From positions 84,623,501 through 84,687,500 of the forward strand of contig CM070903.1 in assembly GCA_036417435.1 (NCBI GenBank): a stretch of 64,000 bases of DNA, read 5' to 3'. A program made the translations under genes and the position numbers. This document shows positions 23,401 through 40,158 of this stretch, one piece after another. Under the pieces are notes generated by a model. It saw only the letters and a list, made by a program, of their open reading frames with translations. It did not search any database and was not told the DNA's origin. The stretch comes from Inia geoffrensis (Eukaryota; Chordata; Mammalia; Artiodactyla; Iniidae). Each line of letters begins with the position of its first letter. Position 1 is the stretch's first letter.

Positions 23401-24991
23401 AAATAAGTAGGTTAAAAAGATTTAAGACACTTTACTAATGGAGAGTTCCCAACAAGTGTTTCATTTCTTGTAAGAGTTTTATAATTGCATTTGAATCATA
23501 GGATGATCCTTTTTCTCTTGTTTTAAGTTCACCAGAGAACGTCACTCTAAGCCCAAAAGAATTTTGTAAACATGCCTATTAATTTGCATGTTTCTAAAAT
23601 GCCTTTTTTCTTTCTGTAAATTTACTGATTATTTTTCAAAATTTTAATAGTGACTTTTTATGATTAAATGTTAACTATATTTAGTGAGAATTAGGATTCA
23701 GGTACAATTCAAGCCTTTTGTAATAAAAAAAATACATGCTCCAAACATTAAAAAAATGTTAAAACATTAAACTGCCATTCTGATATCAATTAAGTTGAAT
23801 AGAGCATTTTTTCAGTCAGGTGTCTAAGATGAAAGATCAACAAAATCTAGTTTCTGCCTCAGGGAACATGAAATCTGGGGAAACCAGGGCAAAAATAAAA
23901 GTTTCAATAACAAAAGCTTTTTAAAATACCCATTCCAAATGCCCCTCCTCCAGGGAAGCTCCCCGGGGAGGCAGGTGCCTTTGAGCTTCTCGTGCAGCCT
24001 GTGCTGCCCTTGGGTAGAGCTCCTGGTCCTGCAGACCCCAGGCCGTGGGCTTCTGATCTCACTCCCTGTGTGTTCCTCAGCTTAAGCAGATGCTCCCGAG
24101 AGGCTGAAGTGTAGTACGGCGGTTAGAGCACAGGTTACAGGGTCAGATTTGGGTTCTAGTCTCAGTTTGGTCATTCCTAGTTGTGCAGCCTGAGCAAGTT
24201 AAATTACTAAACCTCTCAGTGTTTCAGCTTCCTCGGCTCATTGCTTCAGGCTGCCTTTAGGCATTGTTTAACTGCTTTTAGGCATTGTTTAGGCATTGTT
24301 TAACAGAGGATGGGGATTGGAGGTGTATTTTAAAAGGTGGGCAGAATTTGGATCCTTTTGTGTAGCCAGGCTGAAGGTGAGGAAGGAGAGACGTTTAAAT
24401 TAGTATAGCCATCATTATTAGTAAATTCTGATTCTGACATTTCTTACGCTTGACATAATAAAGAGTCCAGGCTTAGAATCACTCTGACCTGCTAGTGAGT
24501 GCTTGATTGACCACTTAAAAGCTGTTAGCGCCTTGGGCAAATGACTTTCTTTCAGACTTGATTTCTTCATGTTTGTAAATGGGAAAAGTGATACTTGATT
24601 TGCAGGGTTGTGGTGAATTAAAAGTAGTGTGTGTGAAGTACTTACATTTTTGGAGCAGTCACACGTGGTCCATCCTATTTCCATCTTTTATGTCTTCTGT
24701 ATATTAAAGGTAAGTCATTGATCTACATTAAATAAATTAATCAGCTATTTTAATATGCTGGATAGTAAATGACAGTGACATTCAGTTTTTAAAATGTCAG
24801 CTTGATATCATCATAGTACTTGGCATTTGTATGTCATACTGTTTGAATGTTGGACCTGGTTTGTTTTTCTTTTCCCCAGATGGTATATTACTTATGGTCA
24901 TGAACTCATTTGGAAGAACAGGGAGCCTCTAGTGAAAATTTGGCATGAAATGAGGACTAACGGCCCCAAAAAAGGAGGTGGCTCTAAGTAA
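5352..24991 (+). CDS. PARL: PARL, presenilin-associated rhomboid-like protease; last six coding exons (gene span within window)
   Basis: Six exons joined in phase (5352-5447, 6034-6183, 7630-7700, 20902-21003, 21143-21240, 24880-24991) encode about 209 residues that I recognise as the C-terminal 55% of PARL (family length 379). PARL is an intramembrane serine protease of the inner mitochondrial membrane; known substrates include PINK1, PGAM5 and SMAC. Counting back from the stop, the serine of the GASGA motif falls at residue 277 and the histidine of [12 protein letters not shown] at 335, exactly the family's catalytic dyad, so the enzyme looks intact. Several hydrophobic membrane segments are visible, beginning with [12 protein letters not shown]. 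The protein ends in a basic KKGGGSK tail. All introns are GT-AG. The exons for the N-terminus, the mitochondrial presequence and the first membrane segment are upstream of the window; I searched 1-5351 by eye and found no further exon. Confidence 0.97.
5570..5690 (+). repeat. L2-like relic
   Basis: TGTAAACTCTTGGAGGACAG followed by TGCACATAGTAGATAAT, the usual L2 3' signature. Confidence 0.55.
6034..6183 (+). CDS. PARL: PARL coding exon (residues ~203-253)
   Basis: The exon lies between CTTGTAG and GTAACA. It encodes [20 protein letters not shown] and onward to FMAVYLSAG, containing the HxxxN-type rhomboid segment (HMAAN). The phase (2 + 49 codons + 1) fits both neighbours. Confidence 0.96.
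6850..7010. repeat. MIR relic
   Basis: CAGCTGTGTGATGTTGCAGA and the GATAAAATAAAAGCACCTAC segment match the MIR core and 3' part. Confidence 0.6.
7630..7700 (+). CDS. PARL: PARL coding exon (residues ~253-276)
   Basis: The exon lies between TTCTTAG and GTAAGT. It encodes [20 protein letters not shown] followed by LGA, ending on a complete codon directly before the catalytic serine. The following 13.2 kb intron is the longest in this part of the gene. Confidence 0.96.
8910..9100. repeat. MIR relic
   Basis: CAGCTCTGCCACTTACTCAT, then TTAACCTCTCTGAACCTGCT and AAAATGGGGATAACA. Confidence 0.7.
11199..11723 (-). pseudogene. L1 ORF2 reverse-transcriptase fragment (174 codons)
   Basis: The longest intact coding remnant of the L1. 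It contains [11 protein letters not shown] (palm aspartate), the [12 protein letters not shown] motif and [12 protein letters not shown], the active-site box, where L1 usually has FADD. It is a fragment only, without endonuclease or a full C-terminus. Confidence 0.9.
12533..12741 (+). mobile_element. CHR-class SINE, type A, inside L1
   Basis: Inserted into the minus-strand L1 at 9440-12815, with AGAAGGC on both sides and a 15-nt A tail. Confidence 0.9.
13000..15100 (-). mobile_element. Old L1-like (L1M/HAL1-type) relic
   Basis: Diverged sequence resembling the antisense of ancient L1 5'/ORF1 regions (for example TTCTTCAGATACTTTTTCAG, CTCCTTCTGGGACTCTGATG, CCTGGACATTTTGGATATTA). It is interrupted by a SINE at 14283. 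No long reading frame remains. Confidence 0.6.
14283..14411 (-). mobile_element. CHR-class SINE, type C
   Basis: Minus-strand short form ending ACCAGGGAATTCCCT. The target-site duplication is GATGAGTGATTTTTA, with one mismatch on the right side. Confidence 0.85.
15687..15962 (+). mobile_element. L1 3'-end insertion (short, 5'-truncated)
   Basis: The terminal L1 3' UTR (GGATTCACTTTGTTATACAG, then CCAATAAAGATG and an A-rich tail). The target-site duplication is AAAACTGACTTTA-like (15669-15686 and 15963-15980). It splits copy 1 of the inverted duplication. Confidence 0.88.
16066..16630 (+). mobile_element. Old L1 (L1M-type) 3' end
   Basis: Typical ORF2-end and 3' UTR text: CTAGGTGTTTACCCAAGAGA, then ACAATGGAATATTATTCACC and CACTTATACGTCAGTAAACC. 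Diverged and non-coding. Confidence 0.8.
17974..18182 (+). mobile_element. CHR-class SINE, type A, inside inverted duplication
   Basis: Target-site duplication AAGAAAYTAGCTGTGC on both sides. The element splits copy 2 of the inverted duplication. Confidence 0.9.
18309..18453 (-). mobile_element. CHR-class SINE, type C, inside inverted duplication
   Basis: Minus-strand short form with target-site duplication CAACTTGCTTTTT at 18296-18308 and 18454-18466. It also splits copy 2 of the inverted duplication. Confidence 0.88.
18580..18960 (+). mobile_element. Old interspersed repeat, family not named
   Basis: It starts like the common GGAGACCAAGGAGACATGGCA relic seen widely in mammals. Diverged, no coding potential. 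The relic at 7730-7900 looks related in reverse. Confidence 0.4.
18960..19475 (+). mobile_element. Old L1 ORF2 fragment
   Basis: L1M-like text: AAAAGACAAGATACATGCTG, ACAGACACTTCAGAGAAGAT, CCAAGTGTTGGTGAGGATGT and ACACTGCTGGTAGGAAAGTA. Many stops. Confidence 0.75.
19510..19635 (+). repeat. L2-like relic
   Basis: TCTGTAAGCTCCATTAAGGC and CTAGCATAGTGCCTGGTA are the L2 3' signature. Confidence 0.65.
20198..20552 (-). mobile_element. CHR-class SINE, type B
   Basis: Minus-strand long form with poly(T), (ATTT)n, GGCTTTCTCTAGTTGC and a head ending CCAGGGAAGTCCCT. It lies 350 bp before the PARL catalytic-serine exon. Confidence 0.9.
20902..21003 (+). CDS. PARL: PARL coding exon with catalytic Ser277 (residues 277-310)
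   Basis: The exon lies between TTTGCAG and GTGAGT and has 34 whole codons. The very first codon is TCG, the nucleophilic serine of the GxSGA rhomboid motif, so the motif is split across a 13.2 kb intron. The exon continues [20 protein letters not shown] and ends FTAGN. Confidence 0.97.
21143..21240 (+). CDS. PARL: PARL coding exon with catalytic His335 (residues 311-343)
   Basis: The exon lies between TTTCAG and GTAAGT, only 139 bp after the previous one. It encodes [20 protein letters not shown] and then [13 protein letters not shown]. The second histidine of DHAAH is at position 335, the general base of the dyad. Confidence 0.97.
21775..21990. repeat. MIR relic
   Basis: GAGCATCTGTTATGTTGCAG, CCTGTTTCACTGATGGAAAC and the CAAACAGCTCTTAAGTAGCA segment. 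Confidence 0.7.
22682..22740 (+). other. Perfect 19-bp inverted repeat (hairpin) in last PARL intron
   Basis: CTTTTCTAACATCTTTAAT at 22682-22700 is the exact reverse complement of 22722-22740; the loop is 21 nt. One U-G and one A-U pair can extend the base to 21 bp. Confidence 0.9.
22835..23010. repeat. MIR relic
   Basis: TATTGAGTATTTGCTGTGTG, CATCCTGTGAGGTAG and GGTCACACAGTGAGTCATTG. Confidence 0.65.
23068..23281 (+). mobile_element. CHR-class SINE, type A
   Basis: The target-site duplication AAATTAGYCAGTTTGA is seen on both sides, with a 20-nt A tail. Confidence 0.92.
24110..24690. repeat. Two MIR relics around a short TTTAGGCATTGT repeat
   Basis: MIR-like cores at 24120-24240 (GGGTTCTAGTCTCAGTTTGG) and about 24470-24690. 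Between them TTTAGGCATTGT occurs three times (24256-24306). Confidence 0.5.
24880..24991 (+). CDS. PARL: PARL last coding exon (residues ~343-379 and stop)
   Basis: The exon lies after CCCCAG and encodes [20 protein letters not shown], then [16 protein letters not shown] and TAA at 24989-24991. It holds the last membrane segment's end and the basic C-terminal tail. Confidence 0.97.
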
Positions 24992-25200
24992 AACTGGGGT
25001 TGGACAATACTGGTACGACTGGTCCATGCTGCCTGAAGCCCTAGGAATGCATCGGCCCTGGAGTGACCACATCTTTGCTCCTGCCTGGAAGACACTGAGA
25101 ATCTAGCTTCCCCAGTATTTTAAACTATGTCCCCAGTACATGTCTCATTAGAAAATGAATTATGACAAAGTTGTGAAATAAAGGTTTATATCTCTAGTTT
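24992..25200 (+). promoter_or_regulatory. PARL: PARL 3' UTR with AATAAA poly(A) signal at 25177-25182
   Basis: A short 3' UTR follows the stop. AATAAA at 25177-25182 precedes a T/GT-rich stretch (ttatatctctagtttgtaaa), a normal cleavage context, so the transcript probably ends near 25200. Confidence 0.8.
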
Positions 25201-28099
25201 GTAAATAGCGGGTATATGTCTCTTTTGAAGAGCACTAATGCTGCCCTGGAATCTTGCTGTTCGTTGTTACATTTAACATAGTTTGAGTACATGGAAAGGT
25301 CTGATTGGAACTCAGAGGCGCTTGTTTTTTAATGTTGGCCTTCTAGCACCTCTGCTAAATATTTACTCTTACTTACCTACCCCTTTCCTTGCTTGGTTAA
25401 CAGGTAAAAGTTAAGAGCATCTTCTCTCTGGCATGGGTCTGAAATAACAGCTGCAGTATTTTCTAACTTTTCCCAAAAAGGTAGGTAACGTTTCGTGGCA
25501 GTGAGTGGCATATACAGAAAGATATTTTTAGGTTTTGCTTTCTAGGTTAAAATTGTAGCTAATTAAGAATTAGAAGGAAGTATCTTGGATAAATTCAGAC
25601 TTGAATCTGAGCCTAATAGCATCTTATGTTGGAAAATGTACACTCTTTGAAGTGGAGCATCATACTGACATAGCAGACAGTGGTCGTCGTCATAGCTTCA
25701 CTGTAGTGGAACTCACTTGTCCTCGCGATTGAGAATTATTTCTAGGAAATGCGATTTGAGAATTTAAAAGTTTTTCTTGAAAGGATTTATAGGAGAGTTT
25801 TTGAGTCTTTTGGTTGATCTCAAAGGGTTATACCAAATTTTGCACCTTGCGCTGGAGAGGGCCGGGCTTGCATGGTGGCGGGCACAGCGCGCCTGGCTTC
25901 ATGACAAGGAAGGGAGTCGTGCTCACCTCACACGGTGTTGAGAGCTGAATGGCAGCATGTGCCCAGCATATAGGAATTATCCAGTTATGGTGGTTCTTCA
26001 TCTTTTTCCCACCAAGCTGGACTCTTCTCTGCTGCAAAGTACCGGTCATTCTTGCCAGGCAGGGGACTCTGTTCTAGTTTAGAATAGTCTAAACTAATGT
26101 CACTTTAAGGAGAGAGAATTTTTGTTAACCCAGCCTTCATTTTGCGAGTAAGGAACCAGGGCGGTCGTGTGTGGGAACTGCCCAAGGTCACACTGCTGTG
26201 CCTTGACATTTCTGAATATGTAGTTACGCTAAGAACCCTGTGACTTACAGATGAGACAAGAAGTGTTTTTCAGAGATGGGATGGGAGGCTGAGATCACAT
26301 GGACATTCCATATGGAGTCCAAAATGAAATTCATGTCGTCCGTGGGCAGATCCGGAAAACAGGCAACAAAGACTCATCTGCTCTCTCTGCTTTGTGATGT
26401 TTAGAGAAGGAACGTTTGGAAGGTCAAGTTACCTACCTGTGAGAGGCCTTGGGAGGTCAGCAGCCAGCTCCAGAAGCACAAGCCTAACTGTCCATAGCTT
26501 TGGCAACTTTCCCTACTCTCCTGTTTGCCCACTGTGGTATCTTGCTTTCTCATCTTGGCTTCTCTGCTGGCATGTGAGCACCCCAAGGCTGTGCTCTGCC
26601 TGGCTAGCGTGCCTCAGCCTGTGCCACCTCCACTGTCCTCTGAAGTGTGGGATCCCAGGAGTGCACTCTTAGCTGTCTCGTCTCGCTCCATTTCTGTGGC
26701 TTCAGTTATCTCTGTGAGGATGTCTTCTGAGCTCTGGACCCACTGAATATCTCTAAGCTGTCACTCAGTACATATGTCTACTTTGTAGACAATATGGAAC
26801 TACGTCCCAGGCATAGTTACAGGTCCTCAGACCCCACTACGCAGGCACATCAAATATGACTCCTGGCTTAAGCCAGAAACCTGGGGCCATTCTAGATTTC
26901 CCTCTCTCACCTCTCATTTCTAGAATCCAGCCCCTTCTCTCCACTCCCAGTGCCTTAAGTTCAGTCCCTTGTCTCTAACCTGGACTGTTGTTAAGATTGT
27001 TCTCCAACTGCTCTCTAAAATGTCCTGTACTTCTCCACAAGGCCACAGAGTGCTAAAAACACTTTAGTCATTTCCTGTTGTCACCTATGAAAACTCCCTA
27101 GTGTGGCTACCAAGGCACTCCGTGGCCCAGCCTCTGCTGCCTGTGGCTGAACCCTTGGCCCCTGGACCCTGCATTCCCACCCGACCCCACTACCCTCCCT
27201 CACTATGGGCAGTGAGTCCAGGTCCCTGGCCCTCTCTCCGCTGTTGGAAAGCTCTATTACACTGCTTTCCACGTCTGTCACCCACTGCACTGTAAACCTC
27301 CTGAAGGCACCCAGCATTATTCCAGGCACACTGTAAGTGCTCTTTGTTGTTTAGTGAATGAAGAAATCAAAACAAGAAGGGCTGCTCTTTTTTTTCTGCA
27401 GAACGGAGTGTTTTAGTCACCAGTCTCCCAGGTGGCTGACCCAGGGCCTGGCACACGTAAGTCACACAAAGCCAGCGTACCCTGAGCAGGTGTGTAATCT
27501 CCCAGTGTCTTCACGGTACGCAGGCTCCTCTGCTGCTGCCTCTTGGGCCATGGCCTGGCCAAGGCAGCTGAACTGCTGCCACTTGGGGCAGTCGTCGTGT
27601 CACTTTACTGTGCCTTCAAGCTAAGATAAGCAGTGGTTTGGGAGAGTAATCTGTATTCTGATGGCCAGGGCTGTACTGCAGTCCTCCCTCTGAGGTGCAG
27701 GCTGGATACTGTCCAAGTATATGCTTGAGATGGAGCACTGGGTAATTAGTGCTGTTTCAACAGTGTTACTAGTAATTGGTCTGCAGTGCACACTGAGGGC
27801 TAGTGTCAAATATTCAGGAATCTGTTGCGTGTGGCCAGGGAGCTGTTTGATACCCTGTCCTGCATTAAACAGACTGACCTATGACCTGGAGGATTACCTG
27901 TATTTAGCTCTGCACAGGAGGGAGAGAAACTTTTAGAGCACAGTGGCCAAAGATTTGTGGCAGCTTTATAAGCAAGCCTTTATGGCCACGCTTTAAAATT
28001 AGGGATTTTAGGCCTCAGGAAATATCAATTGAGGGCTAATGCCAATTCTCAGTGGAAGCTGAATTGGATGTCCCAAATTTGGCATCATAACGGCTGATT

Positions 28100-28100
<1 letters not shown>
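25201..28100. other. PARL-MAP6D1 intergenic region
   Basis: No gene was recognised. The sequence is GC-richer than the PARL introns and free of young SINEs. An L2-like relic occupies about 26880-27360. Reading frames of 60-92 codons occur on both strands, but none resembles a known protein and none has exon-like borders. Confidence 0.7.
26880..27360 (+). repeat. L2-like relic
   Basis: CTGTAAACCTCCTGAAGGCA and AAGTGCTCTTTGTTGTTTAG near the end match the L2 3' region; the rest is diverged. Confidence 0.5.
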
Positions 28101-34803
<6,703 letters not shown>

Positions 34804-37800
34804 TTGCCCACGGAGAGGAGCAAGCAGCCACAGAGGATCAGAACCCACTGCCGGGGGACTGGGTGAGGTCTCAGGACCAGATGGCCCCTGCTGTCAGAGG
34901 GGGAGGGTCCTCCGTTCTCACCGTGGGGCACTACTTCCTCTCCAAGCTGCACGAGGCTGCGGGCAGAACAGAGGCACAGAGGGACACAGCATCACCCAGC
35001 TCAGCGCTGGGCCTCAGAGACATGTGCGGAAGGCTTCAGATCTTTTTTAATTGCCTCTTTTGGCCACCCTTCATTTTTTAAATCTGAAGAACTTGATCAA
35101 TTCTACTGTGAACTGAATTGGTCGTTGGGGGCTGAGGAATATGGGCATAACAGGTCCTTGAAAGATCCAGTAATGTCCACGCTGTTGTTTTCGCAGGCTG
35201 CATGATAATTTTATAACCGATGGTAACCCAAGGTGGTGTCCTTGGATAGTCCCACCCGCGGCCCCACATGTTCAGGCTGTAGAAGAAATCTTAGCTTATC
35301 ACCTGCACGTGACTCATGATGATGCTAAGTAACCAGGAAGAAGTTTCCCGAAGAAGCAGAATATCAATCACAGGGTTTCAGTTTTAAAGACAATTTCTTT
35401 ATGGCCAAGACGACCCTGGTTTTAACAAAACATTTCTTGGGATGAGTGAAGTACTGAGTGAATGACATTTACCTTAGCATTACTGACTCCAGTTTTGTTC
35501 CCTTAATGTATTGATGACTAGATGGGAACTACTATACTAAGAACTGGGAGCTTCTTTGGGAGAAGGGTGGCATTAGCTTCATTCCCTGAAAGACCTGAAA
35601 ACGTCATCTCATTACAGGGAGCTCACTAGCTGTTGAGGCAGCTCATTCTGTTTTTGGAAGGCCCTCTCCTTTCTTGACAAGTTCCAGCCAGTGCAGCCAC
35701 CTGGAACTAGCCTGGTCCCCTCTTTGCACAGCAGCCCTCGAAACATTTGAAGGAGTTTGTGTTCCTTTTAGAGATTAGAGGCACAAGCTAAGGACAGTTT
35801 CGGTAAGGAAGCTCAAGGATTTTACCCCTTTCCAGCCCTCAGGTGGCTTCACCAGGTGAGCATTTACTTTCACCACAGGAGGTGGCATTCAGGTTTTAGA
35901 AGCAGCTGAGAGCGGAGGCAGGTGGAGCCCTGTTTCCAGCTCAGGCTGCGAGGGGCCGTCAGTCCCCTCAGAGGTGCTAGCTCCCAGCTCTGGCACATTT
36001 CCAGCAAAGCAAATGCTGAGAGAATCATTTTAAAGGGAAAAGCAAAACCATATGCTTACACAAAGGGTTCTGTTATTTCAGACTTCATTGGTTTGCACGT
36101 TAGACGCTTCTAAGGGAAAAGAGACTGCGTGCTGGGCATTTTGTGAGAAGCAGATTAATGGTACAATCTCAGATTTTACTAAAACGCAAACATGCTGTTT
36201 CAATTTAACATTTCTTTAAATTATAAACACGAACGCCTTCTCATGTCTTCCTTTATCTCCTCTTAGTAAGAGGACTTTAATGTGCCATGGCTACTGCTGC
36301 TCTCCCTTGGAGGCTTGGAGATTCTGAGAACGCTGACCCTGGGCTGCAGTCGCACTGGTGTCGTATGTAGTAATATTTAACAGAACCCACGAACTTCCTC
36401 TTTTACACTTACCCATTTCCCCCCAACCCCGCTAGGCGCCTAGGGTAAAAGGACTGTCTTTGAAGCTAGTCTTGGGCTCAAATCTTGGCTTTTCCACTCA
36501 CTAGCTGGGAGCAGTTTGTGCTTCTGTTTCCTTATCTGCAAAGTATGGGTAATGCCACTCCCCTCCCCGCCCCCCCTAGAGAATGCGTTTATGTGCAGCG
36601 TGCTTAGTACAGTAAGTGGCCAACAAAACACAGCTGCTGTACGTATTCTCTCCTGCCCAAGCACCCCTTCCCAGGAGCCTGCTTTACTCCCATCTGCAGC
36701 TTTGGTCCATCTGATGCCACTGACAGGCCCTCTTAGTAGCCCCTGCCTGTGTCACACCGCATAGCCAGCCATGCCCATCCCTCCCCCAGAGCCTGTCCCA
36801 AGAGCCCATTCACTGAGCTGGGGGTAAAGCAGGCTGCCCCATGCTGGCAGTGTTGGCACTGCAGCAGCGGTGGGAGCACCACTGCCTGAGAGAGGCCTGA
36901 CCTCTGGAAGGCATCCTGCACACCCAGGAACAAACAGCTTTTCAAAAACACCCCAACCCAACAGCCTTCCTTACTAGACTTAGTTAATTATTAGATCTGG
37001 ATTCTGAAACAGCAGCCTCCTCCCACTAGGTCTTAATAAGGCCTTAACACTGAGATAATAGCAGCCTCAGCCACGTGGTCCCAACTCACCTAGGTCATAT
37101 GTATGATACAAACAGACAAAGACCGAAAGGAATGCACTGGAATACTGATGGTGGCTATTTTTGAGAAGGGGAACTATGGATAATTAAAAATTTTTTACAC
37201 CTTACAATATTTGCTAAAAGTTTCTATATAATTAGCATTTTTATATTAAATTAAAAAGCAGTTTAATCTGCTTGTTAGGTAATTTTAGCCAAAGGAAAGA
37301 GTTCAAATTAATTATTCCATGACCAAAGTTAGCGCTGCAGTAGCAGCCTTGACCAGCCGTGAGGAGGCCCAACCACAGGGAGGCCCCTGGGTCCTGTCAC
37401 CCACAGTCATTTAGACCAAGACTGACGGCTCCGTAGTGAGTCGAACTCAGAAAAACCCATTACAAACACTAATACTTTCATCCTTGTAATAACGCCAGGA
37501 TTTTTGGCCAAACTCCAAAAAGCAGCTTTTGAGAGAGCCTTGGCCACGCAGCCCACCCTGGGCCAACGGGGGACCCTTTGAGCAGGATCAGCTCCGCTGG
37601 CCTCACTCACAGGTGCCTTCAGTCAGTTAAGAGGGAGTCCCCGATTAAGGTACTGTGACACTGTCCCATGGCTCCTGTCAAAACCGTGGCTGACACAAAT
37701 AACATTCAAGAAGGGGGCCTAGCCGATGCCCCTATTCTCCTTCCTCCAGACCATCAACTCCCTAAAGGTTGACACTAAGTGAAGCCTGGTCCCAGGAAAG

Positions 37801-38360
37801 CTACATACTTGGGATTGTATCACAGGGCCTCCTCCCCAAAGAACTTCTTACCTTTGAAGAACCAAAGCTTTCAAAGCTTTTAGTTCTTATTAAGGGTGGA
37901 TATAAATAATAGTCATTTCTGAAATATTTCTGTACTTGCTGTAATTTTTTAGCCACTGTGATAGCAGATGGTCCCAGCAGGACTGGGTCACAGGAGTAAC
38001 TTCTTTCTGGCTTCAGCACAGACCCATTCTTGCCAGATGAACCAGTGTGCTTCTTGATTGGACAACAGGAGCTGTTTTAATCTTTGCCTTGGCTTTGAGG
38101 AGGCTCTGAGCTCAATCAGGTAGTTTTCCTTTGCTCCAAGCTGTCAGAAACCACTATGGCCAGGACCAACATGCATTTTTCCAAAACTTTTTCAGATTTT
38201 TATATAACTGTAATCCTTATTTTAAGTAGCTGCAAATTCTTTTTGGAAAGAAGTGGAAGAATTAATTCAAGTACACAAACACCTATACCTTTGCCTCATC
38301 CCAGCTCTTTTTGACCTAATGTAAGAAAAACCCTACCAAAGTATAGTGCTCCAAACTCAG
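34804..38360. other. Tail-to-tail interval between MAP6D1 and YEATS2
   Basis: It contains the undefined MAP6D1 3' UTR and a MIR relic at about 36440-36620. I recognise no gene in between. Confidence 0.6.
36440..36620. repeat. MIR relic
   Basis: CTCACTAGCTGGGAGCAGTT, TTTCCTTATCTGCAAAGTAT and GTGCTTAGTACAGTAAGTGG. Confidence 0.65.
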
Positions 38361-40049
38361 AAAAACCCATCACAAATACTGATTTATTGTAGATATTTTT
38401 GTTACACAATTATGTTACATATTATGATACAAATACATTTCATTGCAACATTAACATATATGGGGACTGTTAAATCGCTTACTATTTCTTTTGCAAAAAG
38501 ATAATTTCTTGAGGCTTTCACACCTGTAAAAACTGACTCTGTTCTCATTTGGATCAAACCTTCATCCTTTAGATCTGAGTCACAGTCCACTGCTGAATGA
38601 GTCTACACTTGCCCATTAACCTTGCTTGGAGTATTTTATGTATGGAACATCTGAGCCTTTACTACTTGAACTGTTTTATTACTAAGCCAGGACATGCCCT
38701 ATGCCTTACTGAGTAATTTCCCTCTGCAGCTGCTGTCCTCAGATGCTGAGTAAAGGGCAGATTTCTCGTAGTTGCCTCCCTGCCTTCTCCTGACTCAAAC
38801 ATCTAGAGGATTCATGAAAACGTGAATTGTGTCGCTTGGATAAGTTTCTTTGGCTCTGACTCACAGCTTTCAGTTTTTTTTTTTGGAGCAGATTCGTAAC
38901 TGCTGAGAAGAAATTCTTTACTTCTACAGACTGTCAGGAGGATTGGGGTAAAGTGTCTATAATGAAAGTGGACATCATGCAGGGCGCGGCTAACTTTCCT
39001 TTTTCCGACCACTTCTGCCTCCCACTGAGATGGCCTCTGCCTATGACACAATCTGTTCTCACTGCTTCTGGGCACTGACATCCCTGTGTCTTGCCTTTGA
39101 CAGTCCTTTCTCTACCTTTAAGGCACTCACAAGTGTTTAAAACACTTTTCTTCTTGGGAAAAACTCCTTGACAGAGAAGAGCAAGACACCAAATCCACTG
39201 GATAGGTTGAACTGTCCGAGGGACTGCTCCCCCACTGGCCACTCAACGTGGATTTAGCAGCAGAAGCTCCGGCAGACCACGCCAATGGTGAGGAACCAGC
39301 TCTCTGCCCGGCACACACTCAAAGCTGGCCTGAGTCTGCCAAGTGCCCGGGCTTTGTGGGTGCTGTCTGTGGCTAAGAGCTTCTCAGTTGTAGTCAAACC
39401 TTTTCCTGACCTATGCTGGGATCTGTCCATCCCTTGACAATGCTCTGAGACTGGTTGTAGTAATGCTCCTGTGTCCCATGAAAGAAGCATTCTCGGTCTG
39501 CAGCCTCCCAGGCTTGTGTGTCTTCCACACAGCATCACTGCTTCCTGAGCCGATGCTCGGGGTCTGAGTGCCGAAGCCCAGCCCTCCTCCAGATGTTTAT
39601 CAGGGTAACTAGAGGGTGGTGGTGGTGGTGCCTGTAACCCCAGCCCACAGAATGGGTGAAATCTCTAGCTTGCCAGACTCATTTTCTGCCTCCTGGAGGG
39701 AGACTCGGGCCCAAGGTGCCCACTGGAAAACACGCAGAGGACAGAAGGGCCTGATACATGGGGCCTGACCCTGCTCTGATGGAGACCCTGATGGAGCCTC
39801 CACAGAGAGGGAAGAGATTCAAGCTGACAGAGCATGCATCCACTCATGGCTTCACTCCAGAATCGGGAAACAAACTTCTCTCCTGAAAGGATTTGAGCTG
39901 GGACTGAACACTGGTGTTACTAAGTGGAGGCAATGGTTTAGTAGCCATCACATCTGAGGCACACAGAAGACGACCTTCTCTCCCAAATAGAAGAATCATC
40001 ACAGTTGAAGACTTCGAATCCTGCTTTCCTAGGGGCATCTTCACTCTGT
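38360..40049 (-). promoter_or_regulatory. YEATS2: YEATS2 3' UTR with candidate poly(A) signals
   Basis: On the minus strand AATAAA occurs at 38680-38675 and again at 38388-38383. The second would give a 3' UTR of about 1.7 kb. Both could be used; sequence alone does not decide. No other gene was seen in the interval. Confidence 0.6.
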
Positions 40050-40158
40050 TCACTGATCATCATTTAATATCCCCATGTGTTTGTTTGTGAGGAAGTCCAG
40101 AAAAGGAGTGTTGCAAATGGCCTGGTGAATATTACTCACTGTAATTTCTTTGGGAATC
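40050..40158 (-). CDS. YEATS2: YEATS2 last coding exon and stop
   Basis: The acceptor is GGACCAG. It encodes IPKEITVSNIHQAICNTPFL and then DFLTNKHMGILNDDQ, with TGA at 40052-40050. It closes the histone-fold region. Confidence 0.96.

Noticed and set aside
24256..24306. Three TTTAGGCATTGT units as a CRISPR-like or regulatory array
   Set aside because: Too short and irregular; a simple local slippage product in a vertebrate genome.
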